Shown: positions 47,484 to 58,543, counted from the first letter of the stretch. The stretch is DNA of 64,000 nt from Hyphomicrobiales bacterium (GCA_025351165.1 JANXWK010000008.1:52256-116255); one strand, 5' to 3'. A program made the numbers and translations. Notes: generated by a model from the letters alone, not told the origin.

Positions 47484-47551
47484 GTTAAAATCCGGTCAGT
47501 ATGTTAATTGATCATATAAGATTGATGTTAGAAACATAAAAGATGGTGCGT

Positions 47552-49372
47552 CTAATAAATCCTGGCCTTTGGTGCGATATACTCAATTTCATTTGACATT
47601 GTGTAGGTATGCACAGGGCGATCATCCATGGACACTGTGCGCTTGGTATCGTCCAAAAACGCTAGTGTATGCTTCATCCAGTTTTTATCATCGCGGTTTG
47701 GATGGTCTTCACGCGAATGGGCGCCACGGCTCTCTGTACGGGCAGCAGCTGATTCCATTGTTACAACCGACTGTGTGATCAGGTTGTCAAATTCAAGCGT
47801 CTCCAGCAAATCGGAGTTCCATGTTAATGAGCGGTCAGTTACTTTAACATCATCAATACCTTTCCAGATTTTGTTGATGAGTGTTTTACCTTCCTCCAGG
47901 ACTTCGCCTGTACGGAATACGGCGCAATTATTCTGCATAACGCGTTGCATCTGCCCACGAAGTTCAGCTGTTGGCGTGCTGCCTGAAGCGTTTCTGAAGC
48001 GATCAAGGCGAGATAGCGATAGTTCAGCTGAATTTTTAGGCAGTTCTGGCTGTGATTCTCCAGGCGTTACAAGAGTTGCAGCCCGCAAGCCCGCCGCACG
48101 GCCAAACACGACCAAATCTATGAGTGAGTTTGAACCCAAACGATTTGCACCATGCACTGACACGCATGCAGCTTCTCCAATTGCCATCAGACCTGGCACA
48201 ACAGTATCAGCGTTGCCGTTGGCTTTTGTTAAAACCTCGCCGTGAAAGTTTGTTGGAATGCCGCCCATATTGTAATGTACAGTTGGAATAACAGGAATAG
48301 GTTCTTTGGTGACATCAACACCAGCGAATATTTTGGCACTTTCTGAAATACCAGGCAGACGCTCGTGAAGAATTTTTGGATCCAGATGGTCAAGATGCAG
48401 GTAAATATGATCCTTATGTTTGCCAACGCCGCGCCCTTCGCGAATTTCCATTGTCATGGAACGTGACACCACATCGCGGGAGGCCAAATCCTTGGCAGAG
48501 GGCGCATAACGCTCCATGAAGCGTTCACCTGCTGAATTGGTTAGATATCCACCTTCTCCACGTGAGCCTTCTGTAATCAAGCATCCTGCACCATAGATGC
48601 CAGTGGGGTGAAATTGTACAAATTCCATATCCTGCAATGGCAAGCCAGCACGTAGAACCATCGCGTTACCATCGCCCGTACAGGTATGGGCAGAAGTCGC
48701 AGAAAAATAGGCGCGGCCATAGCCGCCTGTTGCGAGAACGCAAAGATTTGAACGAAAACGATGAATTGTGCCGTCGTCCATTTTAATTGCCACAACACCA
48801 CGACATACGCCCTCGCTATCCATAATTAGATCGATAGCGAAATATTCAATAAAAAATTCTGTTTGAGCACGCAGAGCTTGACCATATAATGTGTGCAAAA
48901 TAGCATGACCCGTGCGGTCTGCTGCTGCACATGTGCGCTGGGCTATACCTTTGCCGTATTCTGTTGTCATGCCGCCAAAAGGACGCTGATAGATTTTACC
49001 CTCTTCCGTTCTGGAAAACGGCACGCCCCAATGCTCCAGCTCATATACAGCGGCAGGTGCGTTGCGCACTAAATATTCAATTGCATCCTGATCGCCGAGC
49101 CAATCAGATCCTTTGACTGTGTCATACATGTGGAAGCGCCAGTCATCCTGACCCATGTTGCCCAATGCTGCCGAAATGCCGCCCTGCGCTGCAACAGTAT
49201 GTGAACGGGTTGGAAACACTTTTGTAATGCAGGCCGTCTTCAAGCCTGCCTGGGCGCAGCCGACAGTTGCCCGCAAGCCAGCCCCGCCCGCTCCTACGAC
49301 TACGACATCGAATGTATGATCGGTTATTGGATAGGCCATGTTATTTGTGTTGGCGCTTGCAGTCGTAACCAT
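47552..49372 (-). CDS. sdhA: Succinate dehydrogenase flavoprotein subunit
   Basis: 606 residues. [12 protein letters not shown] dinucleotide fold, [14 protein letters not shown] with the flavinylated His, catalytic region [11 protein letters not shown] and the Cys/Arg-containing end with [11 protein letters not shown]. Oxidises succinate in the TCA cycle. Normal length. Confidence 0.98.
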   Translation of the reverse strand: MVTTASANTNNMAYPITDHTFDVVVVGAGGAGLRATVGCAQAGLKTACITKVFPTRSHTVAAQGGISAALGNMGQDDWRFHMYDTVKGSDWLGDQDAIEYLVRNAPAAVYELEHWGVPFSRTEEGKIYQRPFGGMTTEYGKGIAQRTCAAADRTGHAILHTLYGQALRAQTEFFIEYFAIDLIMDSEGVCRGVVAIKMDDGTIHRFRSNLCVLATGGYGRAYFSATSAHTCTGDGNAMVLRAGLPLQDMEFVQFHPTGIYGAGCLITEGSRGEGGYLTNSAGERFMERYAPSAKDLASRDVVSRSMTMEIREGRGVGKHKDHIYLHLDHLDPKILHERLPGISESAKIFAGVDVTKEPIPVIPTVHYNMGGIPTNFHGEVLTKANGNADTVVPGLMAIGEAACVSVHGANRLGSNSLIDLVVFGRAAGLRAATLVTPGESQPELPKNSAELSLSRLDRFRNASGSTPTAELRGQMQRVMQNNCAVFRTGEVLEEGKTLINKIWKGIDDVKVTDRSLTWNSDLLETLEFDNLITQSVVTMESAAARTESRGAHSREDHPNRDDKNWMKHTLAFLDDTKRTVSMDDRPVHTYTMSNEIEYIAPKARIY

Positions 49373-49402
49373 TGTCGATATTCCTTAAAAAATGTCTTTA
49401 AA

Positions 49403-49795
49403 TCATAGGCCAAAGCTAATTTTGAACAGCGCATAGATGCTTGTAACGCCTATCAAGACCGTAAAAAATGTGTTGGCTACAAGTGTGAGAACTTTTGTGC
49501 CTTCACCATGCACATAGTCCTCAATGATAACCTGCATACCGATACGCATATGGTACAGGCCAGATACGATGAACAGCAGCATCAAAATTGTTACAAACGG
49601 GTTGGCTAAAAGATGTAAAGCAGCAGCCCTGTCCTTGCCTTGAAGTAGCAGGAGAACCACTATAAACGAGACGGCTAATGGAATATTTGCCATTGCAGTC
49701 AGGCGTTGGCGCCAGAAATGTTCTGTTCCAGAATGGGCTGGCCCAAGGCCGCGAACTCTGGAGAGCGATGTACGCATTGATTTATCATTGTTCAT
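49403..49795 (-). CDS. sdhD: Succinate dehydrogenase membrane anchor SdhD
   Basis: 130 residues from ATG 49795, ten bases after the sdhC stop with AGGA about nine bases upstream; a longer frame from 49918 would overlap sdhC and is rejected. Three membrane helices; SGLYHMRIGMQVIIEDYVHGE contains the heme/quinone-side His and the Asp-Tyr of the family. Confidence 0.95.
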   Translation of the reverse strand: MNNDKSMRTSLSRVRGLGPAHSGTEHFWRQRLTAMANIPLAVSFIVVLLLLQGKDRAAALHLLANPFVTILMLLFIVSGLYHMRIGMQVIIEDYVHGEGTKVLTLVANTFFTVLIGVTSIYALFKISFGL

Positions 49796-49805
49796 AAGGT
49801 TTTTC

Positions 49806-50210
49806 CTAGCGAGACCGAATGTAAAATGTAGCAGTCCAAACAATGACTGTAAGCGCAATAGATCCAAACAAGGAATACTTGGCAAGAGCTCTGCGTGCGT
49901 CAGGTTCAAGCCCTGCACTAGTGTCCCATATCAGGTGCCTTATACCGCCGAGCATGTGATGAAACAGCGCCCATGTGTAACCAAGTAAAACAAGCTGTCC
50001 GATTATTGAGCCCATTACCATCTGCGCCAAATCAAAAGATGACTGACTGTAAGATGCAGCAACTAGCCATAAGGCAATAATAACCGTGCCAAAATACAGG
50101 GCAGAGCCAGTAATGCGATGCATGATGGACATCACCATTGTCCAGCTCAGAGCATATATCTGCAAATGGGGCGAGAGCGGACGCTCTACTACTGTTTTGG
50201 TGTCGGCCAT
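49806..50210 (-). CDS. sdhC: Succinate dehydrogenase cytochrome b556 subunit
   Basis: 134 residues, three membrane helices. RPLSPHLQIYALSWTMVMSIMHRITG is the SdhC signature with quinone-binding Ser and Arg, and HHMLGGIRHLIWD holds the heme ligand His. First gene of the operon. The 140-bp upstream gap (50211-50350) should carry the promoter; no clear element stands out. Confidence 0.97.
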   Translation of the reverse strand: MADTKTVVERPLSPHLQIYALSWTMVMSIMHRITGSALYFGTVIIALWLVAASYSQSSFDLAQMVMGSIIGQLVLLGYTWALFHHMLGGIRHLIWDTSAGLEPDARRALAKYSLFGSIALTVIVWTATFYIRSR

Positions 50211-50350
50211 TTGTAAATACTCCTGATAATTGAGCTTAGTTGATTGTAACTGCTATGCGCATACGGCTTTTTGCCGCGCTTCGCAATTCCACTACATATC
50301 ATACGGAATTTTTTAAAGTTACAAAAATATAATTCTGTAATCTGTCGGAT

Positions 50351-51565
50351 TTAATCTAGTCCATTTACTGAGTTCTGTTCAAGCAGTGCAGTGTCTTCCA
50401 ACATTAGTCTTGCCCGTGCGCGCATTTTTTCTGTTTCGCTTTTAAGCTGTCCGCAGGCTGCCAGTATATCACGTCCACGTGGAGTGCGCACGGGGCTGGA
50501 ATAGCCTGCACTGAATACATAATCAGAAAAAGCTTCAATCTGATCCCATTCAGAACACACATATTTTGAACCAGGCCATGGATTAAATGGAATAAGATTA
50601 ATTTTTGCGGGTATACCACTTAAAAGCCGCACTAAAGCGCGCGCCTCGGCCAAGCTGTCATTCACGCCTTTAAGCATGACATATTCAAATGTTATGCGCC
50701 GCGCATTGCTAAGGCCTGGATAGTTGCGACAGGCATCAAGCAGCATTTTAATATTATATTTGCGGTTTAAAGGCACAAGTTCATCACGCAAGGCGTCGTT
50801 CGTTGCATGAAGTGAAATGGCAAGCATGGTGTTTGCCTCAAGCCCCAACGCTTCAATCTGTGGCACTACTCCTGACGTAGAGACCGTGATTTTACGGCGT
50901 GATAACTGCAAGCCTTCCTGGTCCGTCATGACATGGATCGCATCTCGTACGTTTTCAAAGTTGTAGAGTGGCTCTCCCATCCCCATAAAAACAATATTTG
51001 AAATTAAACGGGCGCCCTCACGTTTATCTGTTTCTGGACGGCCCTGATAATCACCAAGCGCGTCACGCGCCACCAAAACCTGTGCGACAATTTCTGACGG
51101 TTCAAGATTACGCACCAGTTTTTGTGTCCCAGTATGGCAAAATGTGCAGGTTAAAGTACACCCTACTTGGCTTGATACACACAAAGTGCCACGATCTGAT
51201 TCTGGAATATACACAACTTCAATTTCAGCCCCTTTGTCATACGCGCCCTTTGAAGGCAGACGCAGCAACCATTTGCGTGTACCATCCTTTGAAATCTGCT
51301 CAGAACTAATTGTCGGGCGGGTAAGTGTAAAATGATGTTCCAATGACTCGCGCAAAGCCTTAGACACGTTGGTCATATCACTAAAATTGATTGCACCACG
51401 TACATAAATCCAGTGCCAAAGCTGACCAACCCGCATTTTCAAGGATTTTGCATCCACGCCCATGCTCGTCAAGGCGTCTCCCATCTGAGCGCGGGTAAGG
51501 CCTGCCAAAGATGGTTTCGTGAGGTCGGTTGCAGTATTCACTTCTGTTCCTTGGTTCACTGACAT
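50351..51565 (-). CDS. rlmN: Dual-specificity 23S rRNA/tRNA adenine-C2 methyltransferase
   Basis: 404 residues, radical SAM enzyme methylating A2503 of 23S rRNA and A37 of some tRNAs. Cluster cysteines in [19 protein letters not shown], and the late catalytic Cys in [11 protein letters not shown] 51565 overlaps the ialB stop and has AAGGA directly against it; GTG 51541 with AAGGA at six bases is a better-spaced alternative start. Confidence 0.96.
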   Translation of the reverse strand: MSVNQGTEVNTATDLTKPSLAGLTRAQMGDALTSMGVDAKSLKMRVGQLWHWIYVRGAINFSDMTNVSKALRESLEHHFTLTRPTISSEQISKDGTRKWLLRLPSKGAYDKGAEIEVVYIPESDRGTLCVSSQVGCTLTCTFCHTGTQKLVRNLEPSEIVAQVLVARDALGDYQGRPETDKREGARLISNIVFMGMGEPLYNFENVRDAIHVMTDQEGLQLSRRKITVSTSGVVPQIEALGLEANTMLAISLHATNDALRDELVPLNRKYNIKMLLDACRNYPGLSNARRITFEYVMLKGVNDSLAEARALVRLLSGIPAKINLIPFNPWPGSKYVCSEWDQIEAFSDYVFSAGYSSPVRTPRGRDILAACGQLKSETEKMRARARLMLEDTALLEQNSVNGLD

Positions 51566-52131
51566 TCCTTAACCGCACGGTCGAGTGCCTGCCCAAAACC
51601 TGTGAGCGCGTAACGGTCAGTTGTCTCATTACCGCGCAGGGACTTACCTTTAACAGTCAAGTTTGAGGTACGGCGGGCAATATCCACAAAGTGGTTTTCC
51701 TCCGCTGCATTTTTTAAGAAAGCGTTTTTATCTTTGGCAACCATGTTAAAATTGCTTGAACCAATTGCTGCAACTGGTTCGGTGGCAGGTTTTAAATCAT
51801 AGCCCATGTTGAACGCAATTTCATTTTTTATACCCTGGGATGGGCGAAAGGATATGAACAGATAGACAGGATCACGATTGAGACCTTTTGGAAGGCGATC
51901 TTTAGGCTGGGACAGCACAAAACAAACTTTAGACGCGCCAGAGCCACCAATATAGGCTCCCCACTCTCCAAATGTGCCAAGTGACTGTGCACCTGCCGCT
52001 GCCGCATTTTTTGAAGGCGCTTTCGTCTCTGCGATTTTTTTTGATGCAGCCTGTGTGGACACACTCGATACACATAGTAAAAGACCTGATATGGCTAAAA
52101 ATCGTAAAGAATTCATGGGATCACTGTTCAT
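51556..52131 (-). CDS. Invasion-associated locus B (IalB) family protein
   Basis: Up to 191 residues; a start at the second Met (52116) gives a cleaner signal peptide ([20 protein letters not shown], cut after TQA). The IalB domain covers about 50-185 ([22 protein letters not shown], with C-terminal KECQ forming the usual Cys pair). In Bartonella IalB aids erythrocyte entry, but paralogues occur throughout Hyphomicrobiales and act in the envelope. The position upstream of rlmN is conserved. Confidence 0.88.
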   Translation of the reverse strand: MNSDPMNSLRFLAISGLLLCVSSVSTQAASKKIAETKAPSKNAAAAGAQSLGTFGEWGAYIGGSGASKVCFVLSQPKDRLPKGLNRDPVYLFISFRPSQGIKNEIAFNMGYDLKPATEPVAAIGSSNFNMVAKDKNAFLKNAAEENHFVDIARRTSNLTVKGKSLRGNETTDRYALTGFGQALDRAVKECQ

Positions 52132-52385
52132 ATTGAGTTTAGCATACTTTAAAAGAGTTCAACATTGAAGGAAATGCAATATCATTCTAGTCGTTTGTTT
52201 CCCGCATGTTTAAGTGTAAATCAAATATATTCGGGTTTGCACCATTTAGATATGACAGAAGTCAAAAACATTCGACATCTGCATTAAAAAACAGCTACAT
52301 TTTTTTGCAACATGCTCTAAGTGTGGTATCACCCAGTGTGGATGTTTTCAAGCGGCATCTAAGTATGGGTGTTACAGGAGCTGTG

Positions 52386-52958
52386 TTGTCTAAAACAAAT
52401 AATTGGCCAAAGCTTGTAGCAGATGTAGCGCTTTTGCAAGATAAAGCTGCCTTCGCCATTATTTTTGATTATTTTGTTCCACGTCTTGAGGCTTATCTCA
52501 GGCGACTTGGCCTGGAAAATAACATAGCCGAGGAAGTGTCCCAGGATACAATGATTATACTATGGAACAAGGCAAACCTGTTTGACCCTGCAAAATCCTC
52601 ACTAGCTACATGGCTGTACCGAATTGCACGAAACCGTAAGATTGATATTTCCCGGCGCAACCGTGTTGATTTTTACGATCCAACCGATGGCGCTTTTACA
52701 CAGATAGCAGATAGCACTCCGTTAGCTGATGTAACTATGGATAGCAAAATCTATGAAGATAGTGTAAAAATTGCCCTTTGTGTTTTGCCAAAAGAGCAAT
52801 CCAGCATGATCCAGATGGCTTTTTATGAAGGGCTTTCACATAATGACATAGCCCATAAAACTGGTCTGCCTCTTGGAACTGTCAAATCCCGTATTCGTCT
52901 TGCTTTTACCCGCCTAAGAAGGGCATTGGAGCAAAAGGGTATTGCGGAGGCGGGTTGA
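52386..52958 (+). CDS. ECF RNA polymerase sigma factor
   Basis: About 190 residues from TTG 52386, which has AGGAG (52376-52380) at five bases; frames from 52206 or ATG 52365 lack a ribosome binding site and add non-homologous residues. Sigma-2 region: FDYFVPRLEAYLRRLG, EEVSQDTMIILWNKA, TWLYRIARNRKIDISRR. Sigma-4: LPKEQSSMIQMAFYEGLSHN and GTVKSRIRLAFTRLRRAL. It resembles RpoE-type sigma factors paired with ChrR-like anti-sigma factors, yet no anti-sigma gene follows; the next gene is convergent. Confidence 0.88.
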   Translation: MSKTNNWPKLVADVALLQDKAAFAIIFDYFVPRLEAYLRRLGLENNIAEEVSQDTMIILWNKANLFDPAKSSLATWLYRIARNRKIDISRRNRVDFYDPTDGAFTQIADSTPLADVTMDSKIYEDSVKIALCVLPKEQSSMIQMAFYEGLSHNDIAHKTGLPLGTVKSRIRLAFTRLRRALEQKGIAEAG

Positions 52959-52974
52959 ATTACAGGCGAGTTAT

Positions 52975-53388
52975 TTATAGTCCGCCCATTTTGCAAACCA
53001 GATCCCATTCGTTCGCTGTTACAGGCTGCACGGATAACCGCATGGAAGTCACAAGTGACATCTTTGACAAAGCGGGCGTATCTTTTATATCTTTGAGGGA
53101 CACAGGCTTTGGAAATGATTTTACAGCCATAATGTCCACCATGCCAAATTTGCCTTTTTCATCAGTATGATCGGGATAATATTCCTTTATAATCTCTACT
53201 ATGCCTACAATTTCCAATCCTTCATTGGAATGATAAAAAAACCCCTGATCTCCAATTTTCATGGCCATCATCTGCTGTTTTGCCAAATGATTACGCACAC
53301 CATTCCAGAATGTACCAGTTTCAGCTGCCTCCACCTGCATTGCCCATGACCATTTGAATGGTTCTGATTTAAACAGCCAATATTTCAT
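52975..53388 (-). CDS. EVE domain protein
   Basis: 137 residues, a single EVE (PUA-like) domain: MKYWLFKSEPFKWSW, TFWNGVRNHLAKQQM, GDQGFFYHSN. EVE domains bind modified bases in DNA or RNA and are linked to RNA modification or defence in some genomes. Here it is coupled to metW by a one-base overlap (TAATG), a housekeeping arrangement seen in relatives. Substrate unknown. Confidence 0.93.
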   Translation of the reverse strand: MKYWLFKSEPFKWSWAMQVEAAETGTFWNGVRNHLAKQQMMAMKIGDQGFFYHSNEGLEIVGIVEIIKEYYPDHTDEKGKFGMVDIMAVKSFPKPVSLKDIKDTPALSKMSLVTSMRLSVQPVTANEWDLVCKMGGL

Positions 53389-54017
53389 TATTTACCCCGT
53401 TTTAAAACAAATACGGCCTGCTCACCAAACAGGTTCCAGAACCACCATGGCATGTTGAAACGAATAAGCCGCCCATTTGCATCCAGCGCCTGTGCACTTT
53501 GCTGGACAGCGCCAATTTCATCTACCAGGCCTACAAAGTCGCGGATTGTGCAAAAATGGATGTTGGGCGTGTTCCACCAAGCATAGCTTAATGTGTCTGT
53601 TACGGGCATGTGGCCTTTAAACATGAGCTGCAGTCTGATACGCCAATGTCCAAAGTTTGGAAAGGACACAATTGCATGTTGCCCAATGCGCAGCATGTGC
53701 TCCAGCACAAGCTTTGGATTACGTGTTGCCTGTATGGTCTGGCTTAAAATAACGTAATCAAAAGCATTATCAGGGTAGTTTTCAAGGTCAGTATCAGCAT
53801 CGCCTTGAACAACAGCAAAGCCTTTGCTTACAGCCTCTGCAACACCATCACGTGACAATTCTATGCCTCTTGCATCAATACTGTGCCTGTCAGCTAAAAG
53901 TTTTAACAGATCACCATTGCCGCAACCTACATCCAGCACCCTTGCATTGGGTTCAATCATATCTGCAATCAGTTTAAGGTCTATGCGTGAAAAATCATTG
54001 CCGAGCGAATTTGGCAT
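53388..54017 (-). CDS. metW: Methionine biosynthesis protein MetW
   Basis: 209 residues, SAM-methyltransferase fold: RVLDVGCGNGDLLKLL, YVILSQTIQATRNP, VSFPNFGHWRIRLQL. It partners MetX in homoserine acylation in alphaproteobacteria. The start lies directly next to the metX stop, so the pair is co-translated. Confidence 0.94.
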   Translation of the reverse strand: MPNSLGNDFSRIDLKLIADMIEPNARVLDVGCGNGDLLKLLADRHSIDARGIELSRDGVAEAVSKGFAVVQGDADTDLENYPDNAFDYVILSQTIQATRNPKLVLEHMLRIGQHAIVSFPNFGHWRIRLQLMFKGHMPVTDTLSYAWWNTPNIHFCTIRDFVGLVDEIGAVQQSAQALDANGRLIRFNMPWWFWNLFGEQAVFVLKRGK

Positions 54018-55193
54018 TTAAAGACCTCTTGTTTTGGCAGCTGCCTGCACAAAACCGTTCACAGTGGCAACAAGCGAAGGTTCATCAAGCAAAAATGCAT
54101 CATGACCCTTATCACTTAAGAGCTCAACAAAGGATACGGATGCGCCCCCTGCATTCAATGCATGAACAAGCGCCCGGCTGTCAGATGTGGGGAAAAGCCA
54201 GTCACTTGAAAAGGAAACAACGCAAAACCGTGTTTTGGTTTTTAAAAATGCTTTTGAAAGCACGCCACCATGGTCTGCTGCAATATCAAAGTAATCCATG
54301 GCACGAGTTACATAAAGATAGCTATTGGCATCAAAGCGTTCAACAAAACTTGCACCTTGATAGCGCAGATAGCTCTCTACCTGAAAATCAGCATCAAAGG
54401 AAAAAGTGGGCGCTGTACGATCTTGAAATTTGCGGCCAAATTTACGTTGCAGGGCAGGTTCAGACAGATATGTTATATGAGCTGCCATTCTGGCAACCGA
54501 AAGGCCCTTTTCGGGGCGTTTGCCGCAGTCCAAATAGCGCCCGCTGCACCAGTCTGGATCTGCCATGACGGCTTGGCGTCCAACTTCATGGAAAGCAATA
54601 TTCTGGGCTGAATGCTTGGCTGCCGTTGCCATTGGAATGGCAGAAAAAACGCGCGTGGGATAACTTGCAGCCCATTCAAGCACCTGCATTCCACCCATTG
54701 AACCTCCGATGGCGCAAAACAAGGTGTCAATTCCAAGATAGTCTATCAGCATTGCTTGCGCACGTACCATGTCTGGTATGGTCACAACTGGGAAATCCGT
54801 GCCATAAGGCTGGTTCGTGGCTGGGTTAATGGAGGCAGGCCCTGTTGTACCCATGCATCCCCCCAAAACATTTGAGCAGATAACAAAGTATTTGTCTGTA
54901 TCAATGACGCGCCCTTGACCAATTATGCTGTCCCACCAGCCAGATTTGCCAGTGACAGGGTTCTGGTTTGCCACATGCTGATCACCGGTTAGAGCATGGC
55001 ACACAAGCACTGCATTGGTTTTGTCTGAATTTAAAGTGCCATAAGTCTGGTAGGCAATCTGGAAAGGTGAAAGCAGCGCGCCTGAATCAAGTTTAAGGGG
55101 TTTGGCAGCGTCAAACTGCACCAACAAGCTTGATGGTTCATTTGCCTGATTATTTGCCTGATTGACGGCTAAAGGCTCGATGTGCAAAGACAT
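54018..55193 (-). CDS. metX: Homoserine O-acetyltransferase
   Basis: 391 residues, alpha/beta hydrolase fold. Nucleophile in [14 protein letters not shown], Asp in [10 protein letters not shown], His in [12 protein letters not shown]. Starts methionine synthesis. The N-terminus contains NQANNQAN, coded by a perfect 12-bp tandem duplication. No SAM-II riboswitch is recognisable in the 106-bp leader. Confidence 0.96.
   Translation of the reverse strand: MSLHIEPLAVNQANNQANEPSSLLVQFDAAKPLKLDSGALLSPFQIAYQTYGTLNSDKTNAVLVCHALTGDQHVANQNPVTGKSGWWDSIIGQGRVIDTDKYFVICSNVLGGCMGTTGPASINPATNQPYGTDFPVVTIPDMVRAQAMLIDYLGIDTLFCAIGGSMGGMQVLEWAASYPTRVFSAIPMATAAKHSAQNIAFHEVGRQAVMADPDWCSGRYLDCGKRPEKGLSVARMAAHITYLSEPALQRKFGRKFQDRTAPTFSFDADFQVESYLRYQGASFVERFDANSYLYVTRAMDYFDIAADHGGVLSKAFLKTKTRFCVVSFSSDWLFPTSDSRALVHALNAGGASVSFVELLSDKGHDAFLLDEPSLVATVNGFVQAAAKTRGL
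55140..55163. repeat. 12-bp tandem duplication in metX N-terminus
   Basis: ATTTGCCTGATT occurs twice without mismatch. It adds four residues (NQAN) in a variable N-terminal stretch and keeps the frame. Confidence 0.9.
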
Positions 55194-55308
55194 AAGTTAT
55201 AAATACCTTTACTTTTGACAAAACCTTTATGTCTTAAAAGATGAAAGCAGTCTATAAAGAACATCTTGTTCGATATAACGGATTTGTCCCTATTTCAAGT
55301 TGCTGATC

Positions 55309-56418
55309 ATGGTTGACATAGATATTCAAACTCGTCCAACTCCCCGCGCGGGTATTATGAAAATCAGTGCCTATGTGCCTGGTAAAAGCAAAGCGCCAGC
55401 TGGTGTTAAGCTTTATAAGCTTTCGTCCAATGAAACACCATTTGGCCCAAGCCCCAAAGCAATTGAAGCCTATTTAAGCTTAGGTTCAAAGCTTGAACTC
55501 TATCCTGATGGAGCATCGATATCTCTACGTCTTGCCTTAGCGAAACAATTTGGGATTGATTTGGATAATATTATCTGTGGTGCAGGCTCTGATGAGCTTT
55601 TGTCGTTTTTGGCTTACACGTACCTGAATGCGGGTGATGAGGGTATCTTTACTGAGCACGGCTTTCTTGTTTATAAAATCGCCATACTAGCGGCAGGTGG
55701 CACACCTGTTATGGTGAAGGAAACCAATTTTACTGCGGATGTTGATTCAATTCTGGCGGCGGTCACACCGCGTACGAAAATGGTTTTTTTAGCAAATCCC
55801 AATAATCCAACAGGCACATATGTGCCTTTTCAAGAAATTACACGTCTCCATAAAGGCCTACGCCCAGACATAATGCTAATACTTGATGGCGCATATGCTG
55901 AATATGTCGAATGTGCCGATTATGATTGTGGGCTTCAGCTGGCTTTAGCGTCTCAAAACGTCGTAATGACACGTACATTCTCAAAGATTTATGGTCTGGC
56001 AAGTCTGCGGCTTGGCTGGATGGTGGCACCCTCACCAATTATTGATGCGATTAATCGTATTCGTGGGCCTTTCAATGTTAATGGCGCCGCAATGCTCGCA
56101 GGTATTGCAGCCATTGAAGACCAGGATCATATGAGTAGGGCTTTGACTCACAATACGTACTGGCTTCCAAAAATAACAGACGCTCTTAATGGGCTAGGCC
56201 TAAAAGTCACACCCAGTGTTGCTAATTTTGTACTTGTGCATTTTGCTTTGGAGGGCAAAAAAGCAGCAACTTATGCTGATCATTTCTTAACCGAGCGCGG
56301 GGTGATTATTCGCGCTGTTGGTGCCTATGGTTTACCAGACGCTTTACGCTTGACCATTGGCTCTGATGAAGCCAATGAGAAGCTGATAGATGTTTTAACC
56401 GACTTTATGCGTAACTGA
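55309..56418 (+). CDS. hisC: Histidinol-phosphate aminotransferase
   Basis: 369 residues from ATG 55309 (a TTG frame begins at 55300). Class I/II PLP enzyme; the PLP lysine is in TRTFSKIYGLASLRLGW, the Asn/Asp pair in NPNNPTGTY and LDGAYAEY. In the hisC-tyrA arrangement it probably also transaminates prephenate-derived compounds for Phe/Tyr. Divergent from metX. Confidence 0.93.
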   Translation: MVDIDIQTRPTPRAGIMKISAYVPGKSKAPAGVKLYKLSSNETPFGPSPKAIEAYLSLGSKLELYPDGASISLRLALAKQFGIDLDNIICGAGSDELLSFLAYTYLNAGDEGIFTEHGFLVYKIAILAAGGTPVMVKETNFTADVDSILAAVTPRTKMVFLANPNNPTGTYVPFQEITRLHKGLRPDIMLILDGAYAEYVECADYDCGLQLALASQNVVMTRTFSKIYGLASLRLGWMVAPSPIIDAINRIRGPFNVNGAAMLAGIAAIEDQDHMSRALTHNTYWLPKITDALNGLGLKVTPSVANFVLVHFALEGKKAATYADHFLTERGVIIRAVGAYGLPDALRLTIGSDEANEKLIDVLTDFMRN

Positions 56419-56425
56419 TAAATAT

Positions 56426-57322
56426 ATGGCACAAAAAACTGCACTTGTTCCACGTTTGGCTATTATTGGCATGGGACTGATTGGCTCATCCATTGCGCGG
56501 GCTGCCAAGCTCAAAAGCATTGCAGGTACTGTTAGCATAAGTGATGCAAGCGCAGTTGTGCGGGCAAGAGTTGGTGAACTCAACATCGCTGATGAAATAT
56601 ATGAAAATGCAGCTGACGCAGTTAAAAATGCCGACCTAGTCATTCTCTGTGTGCCCGTAGGCGTTATGCCAAATGTGGCTGCAACCATTGCAGGTTCATT
56701 AAAGACGAACGCGATCTTATCAGATGTTGGTTCAGTTAAAGCCACAATCATGCATGAGATTGCCCCGTTGCTGCGCTCTGACATTCATTTCATCCCCGCC
56801 CATCCTGTGGCTGGCACAGAATATTCAGGCCCTGACGCTGGTTTTGCCATGCTGTTTGAAAATCGTTGGTGCATTCTTACGCCAAAGGATGCCAGTGACG
56901 GGGCAGCTGTTTCCCTTTTACAAAGATTCTGGGAAGGGATGGGTTCGCTGGTTGAAACCATGAGCGCAGAGCACCATGATCTGGTGTTGGCAATCACCAG
57001 TCATGTACCACATTTAATAGCTTACAATATTGTAGGAACGGCAGCTGACCTTGAAACTGTAACCCAATCTGAGGTGATCAAGTTTTCAGCAGGGGGCTTT
57101 AGGGATTTTACACGCATTGCATCATCTGACCCCACTATGTGGCGAGATGTTTTTTTGAATAATAAAGATGCTGTTCTAGAGGTTTTAGGGCGCTTTACAG
57201 AAGATTTATCTGCGCTTCAGCGAATGATCCGCTGGGGTGATGGTGATGGATTATTTGAATTATTCAGCCGCACCCGCGAAATCAGACGTGGTATTGTGGC
57301 TCTGGGGCAGGAAAAAAACTGA
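56426..57322 (+). CDS. tyrA: Prephenate/arogenate dehydrogenase
   Basis: 298 residues. Nucleotide fold GMGLIGSSIARAAKLK, FIPAHPVAGTEYSGPDAGFA, and SHVPHLIAY with the catalytic His region. Makes the tyrosine precursor; no ACT or chorismate mutase domain. Seven bases after hisC; converges on folD. Confidence 0.95.
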   Translation: MAQKTALVPRLAIIGMGLIGSSIARAAKLKSIAGTVSISDASAVVRARVGELNIADEIYENAADAVKNADLVILCVPVGVMPNVAATIAGSLKTNAILSDVGSVKATIMHEIAPLLRSDIHFIPAHPVAGTEYSGPDAGFAMLFENRWCILTPKDASDGAAVSLLQRFWEGMGSLVETMSAEHHDLVLAITSHVPHLIAYNIVGTAADLETVTQSEVIKFSAGGFRDFTRIASSDPTMWRDVFLNNKDAVLEVLGRFTEDLSALQRMIRWGDGDGLFELFSRTREIRRGIVALGQEKN

Positions 57323-57340
57323 GTTTCGCTTGTCTGCTGA

Positions 57341-58219
57341 CTATTGGTTTAACCCCAATCTGGCAGCTTCCAGGGTGTTCCTGAGCAAAAAGGCTATAGT
57401 CATAGGCCCAACGCCCCCTGGCACGGGACTAAGGGCACCTGCAACCTCTGATACGCCTTTGAAATCAACATCGCCTACAAGCTTGGCCTTTTCACCAATC
57501 ATTACACGGTTGATACCCACATCAATTACAATTGCGCCTGACTTTACCCAGTCAGCTTTCACAAGTTCTGCGCGCCCAACAGCGGCAATCAGAATATCAG
57601 CGCGGCGACATACATTTGCAAGGTTGCTGGTCCGTGAATGCGCGACTGTTACTGTACAATTTTGCTGCAGGAGCAGCTGCGCCATAGGTTTGCCAAACAG
57701 GTTTGAGCGCCCAATAACGACAGCTTCAAGGCCTGAAATATCAGGTTTGACGGAATGGATCAGTTTTAGTGATCCCAATGGCGTGCAGGCAACCAACCCA
57801 TGGTCTGCACCAAAAGCACCCGTGCTCAAGCGTCCAGCATTCAACTCGGTTAAACCATCTACGTCTTTGTCTGGGCTGATTTCGCGAATAACTGCATCAG
57901 AATCAAGTCCTTTTGGTAAAGGAAGCTGTACCAGAATACCGTGAACATTTTTATCCGCGTTTAATTTGCGCACCAAACCAACAAGCTCAGCCTGAGATAT
58001 ACTGGCTGGCAATCTATGTTCCAGTGAGTTCATTCCCACTTCCTGCGTCTGTTTTACTTTGTTTCGAACATAGACCTGGCTCGCAGGATCATCACCCACA
58101 AGTACTACGACAAGGGTAGGCACGTAGCCCTGTTCACGCTTGAAATCTGCCACCTGAAGACTAAGTTCATTACGCAACTTGGCAGCTTCAAGCTTGCCAT
58201 CTATGAGTTTGGCATTCAT
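57341..58219 (-). CDS. folD: Methylenetetrahydrofolate dehydrogenase/cyclohydrolase
   Basis: 292 residues. [14 protein letters not shown] with the catalytic Lys, [13 protein letters not shown], and the NADP loop [16 protein letters not shown], plus [15 protein letters not shown]. One-carbon metabolism. Followed upstream by yggT on the same strand (usual pairing). Confidence 0.97.
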   Translation of the reverse strand: MNAKLIDGKLEAAKLRNELSLQVADFKREQGYVPTLVVVLVGDDPASQVYVRNKVKQTQEVGMNSLEHRLPASISQAELVGLVRKLNADKNVHGILVQLPLPKGLDSDAVIREISPDKDVDGLTELNAGRLSTGAFGADHGLVACTPLGSLKLIHSVKPDISGLEAVVIGRSNLFGKPMAQLLLQQNCTVTVAHSRTSNLANVCRRADILIAAVGRAELVKADWVKSGAIVIDVGINRVMIGEKAKLVGDVDFKGVSEVAGALSPVPGGVGPMTIAFLLRNTLEAARLGLNQ

Positions 58220-58249
58220 TAATACGGGCTATCTTTTAAAAGGTGCAAA

Positions 58250-58543
58250 CTAAAAAGGCGCAAGTGGATAAAGGTTATGAATAATAACCCTTTGCAAAAA
58301 CACAATTCCAAACCACAAGACTAAAAATGATAAATCAAGCCCCCCAAATGGCGGAATAAAACGTCTTATGGGTGCAAGAACAGGTTCCGTCAGGCGGTAA
58401 AGAATGTCTGAAATTGTTGATACGAAATTATTGCGCGTATTGACAACATTAAAGGCAATCAGCCAGCTTAACACAGCAGAAGCAACCAGCACATAAACGT
58501 AGAATTCAAGAATATACATAATAACATCTAGCAGGGCACGCAT
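58250..58543 (-). CDS. YggT family membrane protein
   Basis: 97 residues with two membrane helices and the YggT repeat-like stretch LSWLIAFNVVNTRNNFVSTI...RLTEPVLAPIRRFIPPFGGLD. Role in osmotic/ion adaptation and division-site organisation has been proposed for relatives. Thirty bases before folD, likely co-transcribed. Confidence 0.92.
   Translation of the reverse strand: MRALLDVIMYILEFYVYVLVASAVLSWLIAFNVVNTRNNFVSTISDILYRLTEPVLAPIRRFIPPFGGLDLSFLVLWFGIVFLQRVIIHNLYPLAPF

Noticed and set aside
49796..49918. N-terminal extension of SdhD
   Set aside because: It overlaps sdhC in another frame; ATG 49795 with AGGA upstream gives the usual length.
52955..53170. 71-residue frame overlapping the sigma factor stop, considered as an anti-sigma gene
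   Set aside because: It lies antisense to the EVE gene and shows no anti-sigma (ZAS/ChrR) motif or membrane helix.
55194..55308. Possible SAM-II riboswitch before metX
   Set aside because: I looked for the conserved pseudoknot sequence in the metX leader and did not see it; the region is AT-rich without matching helices.
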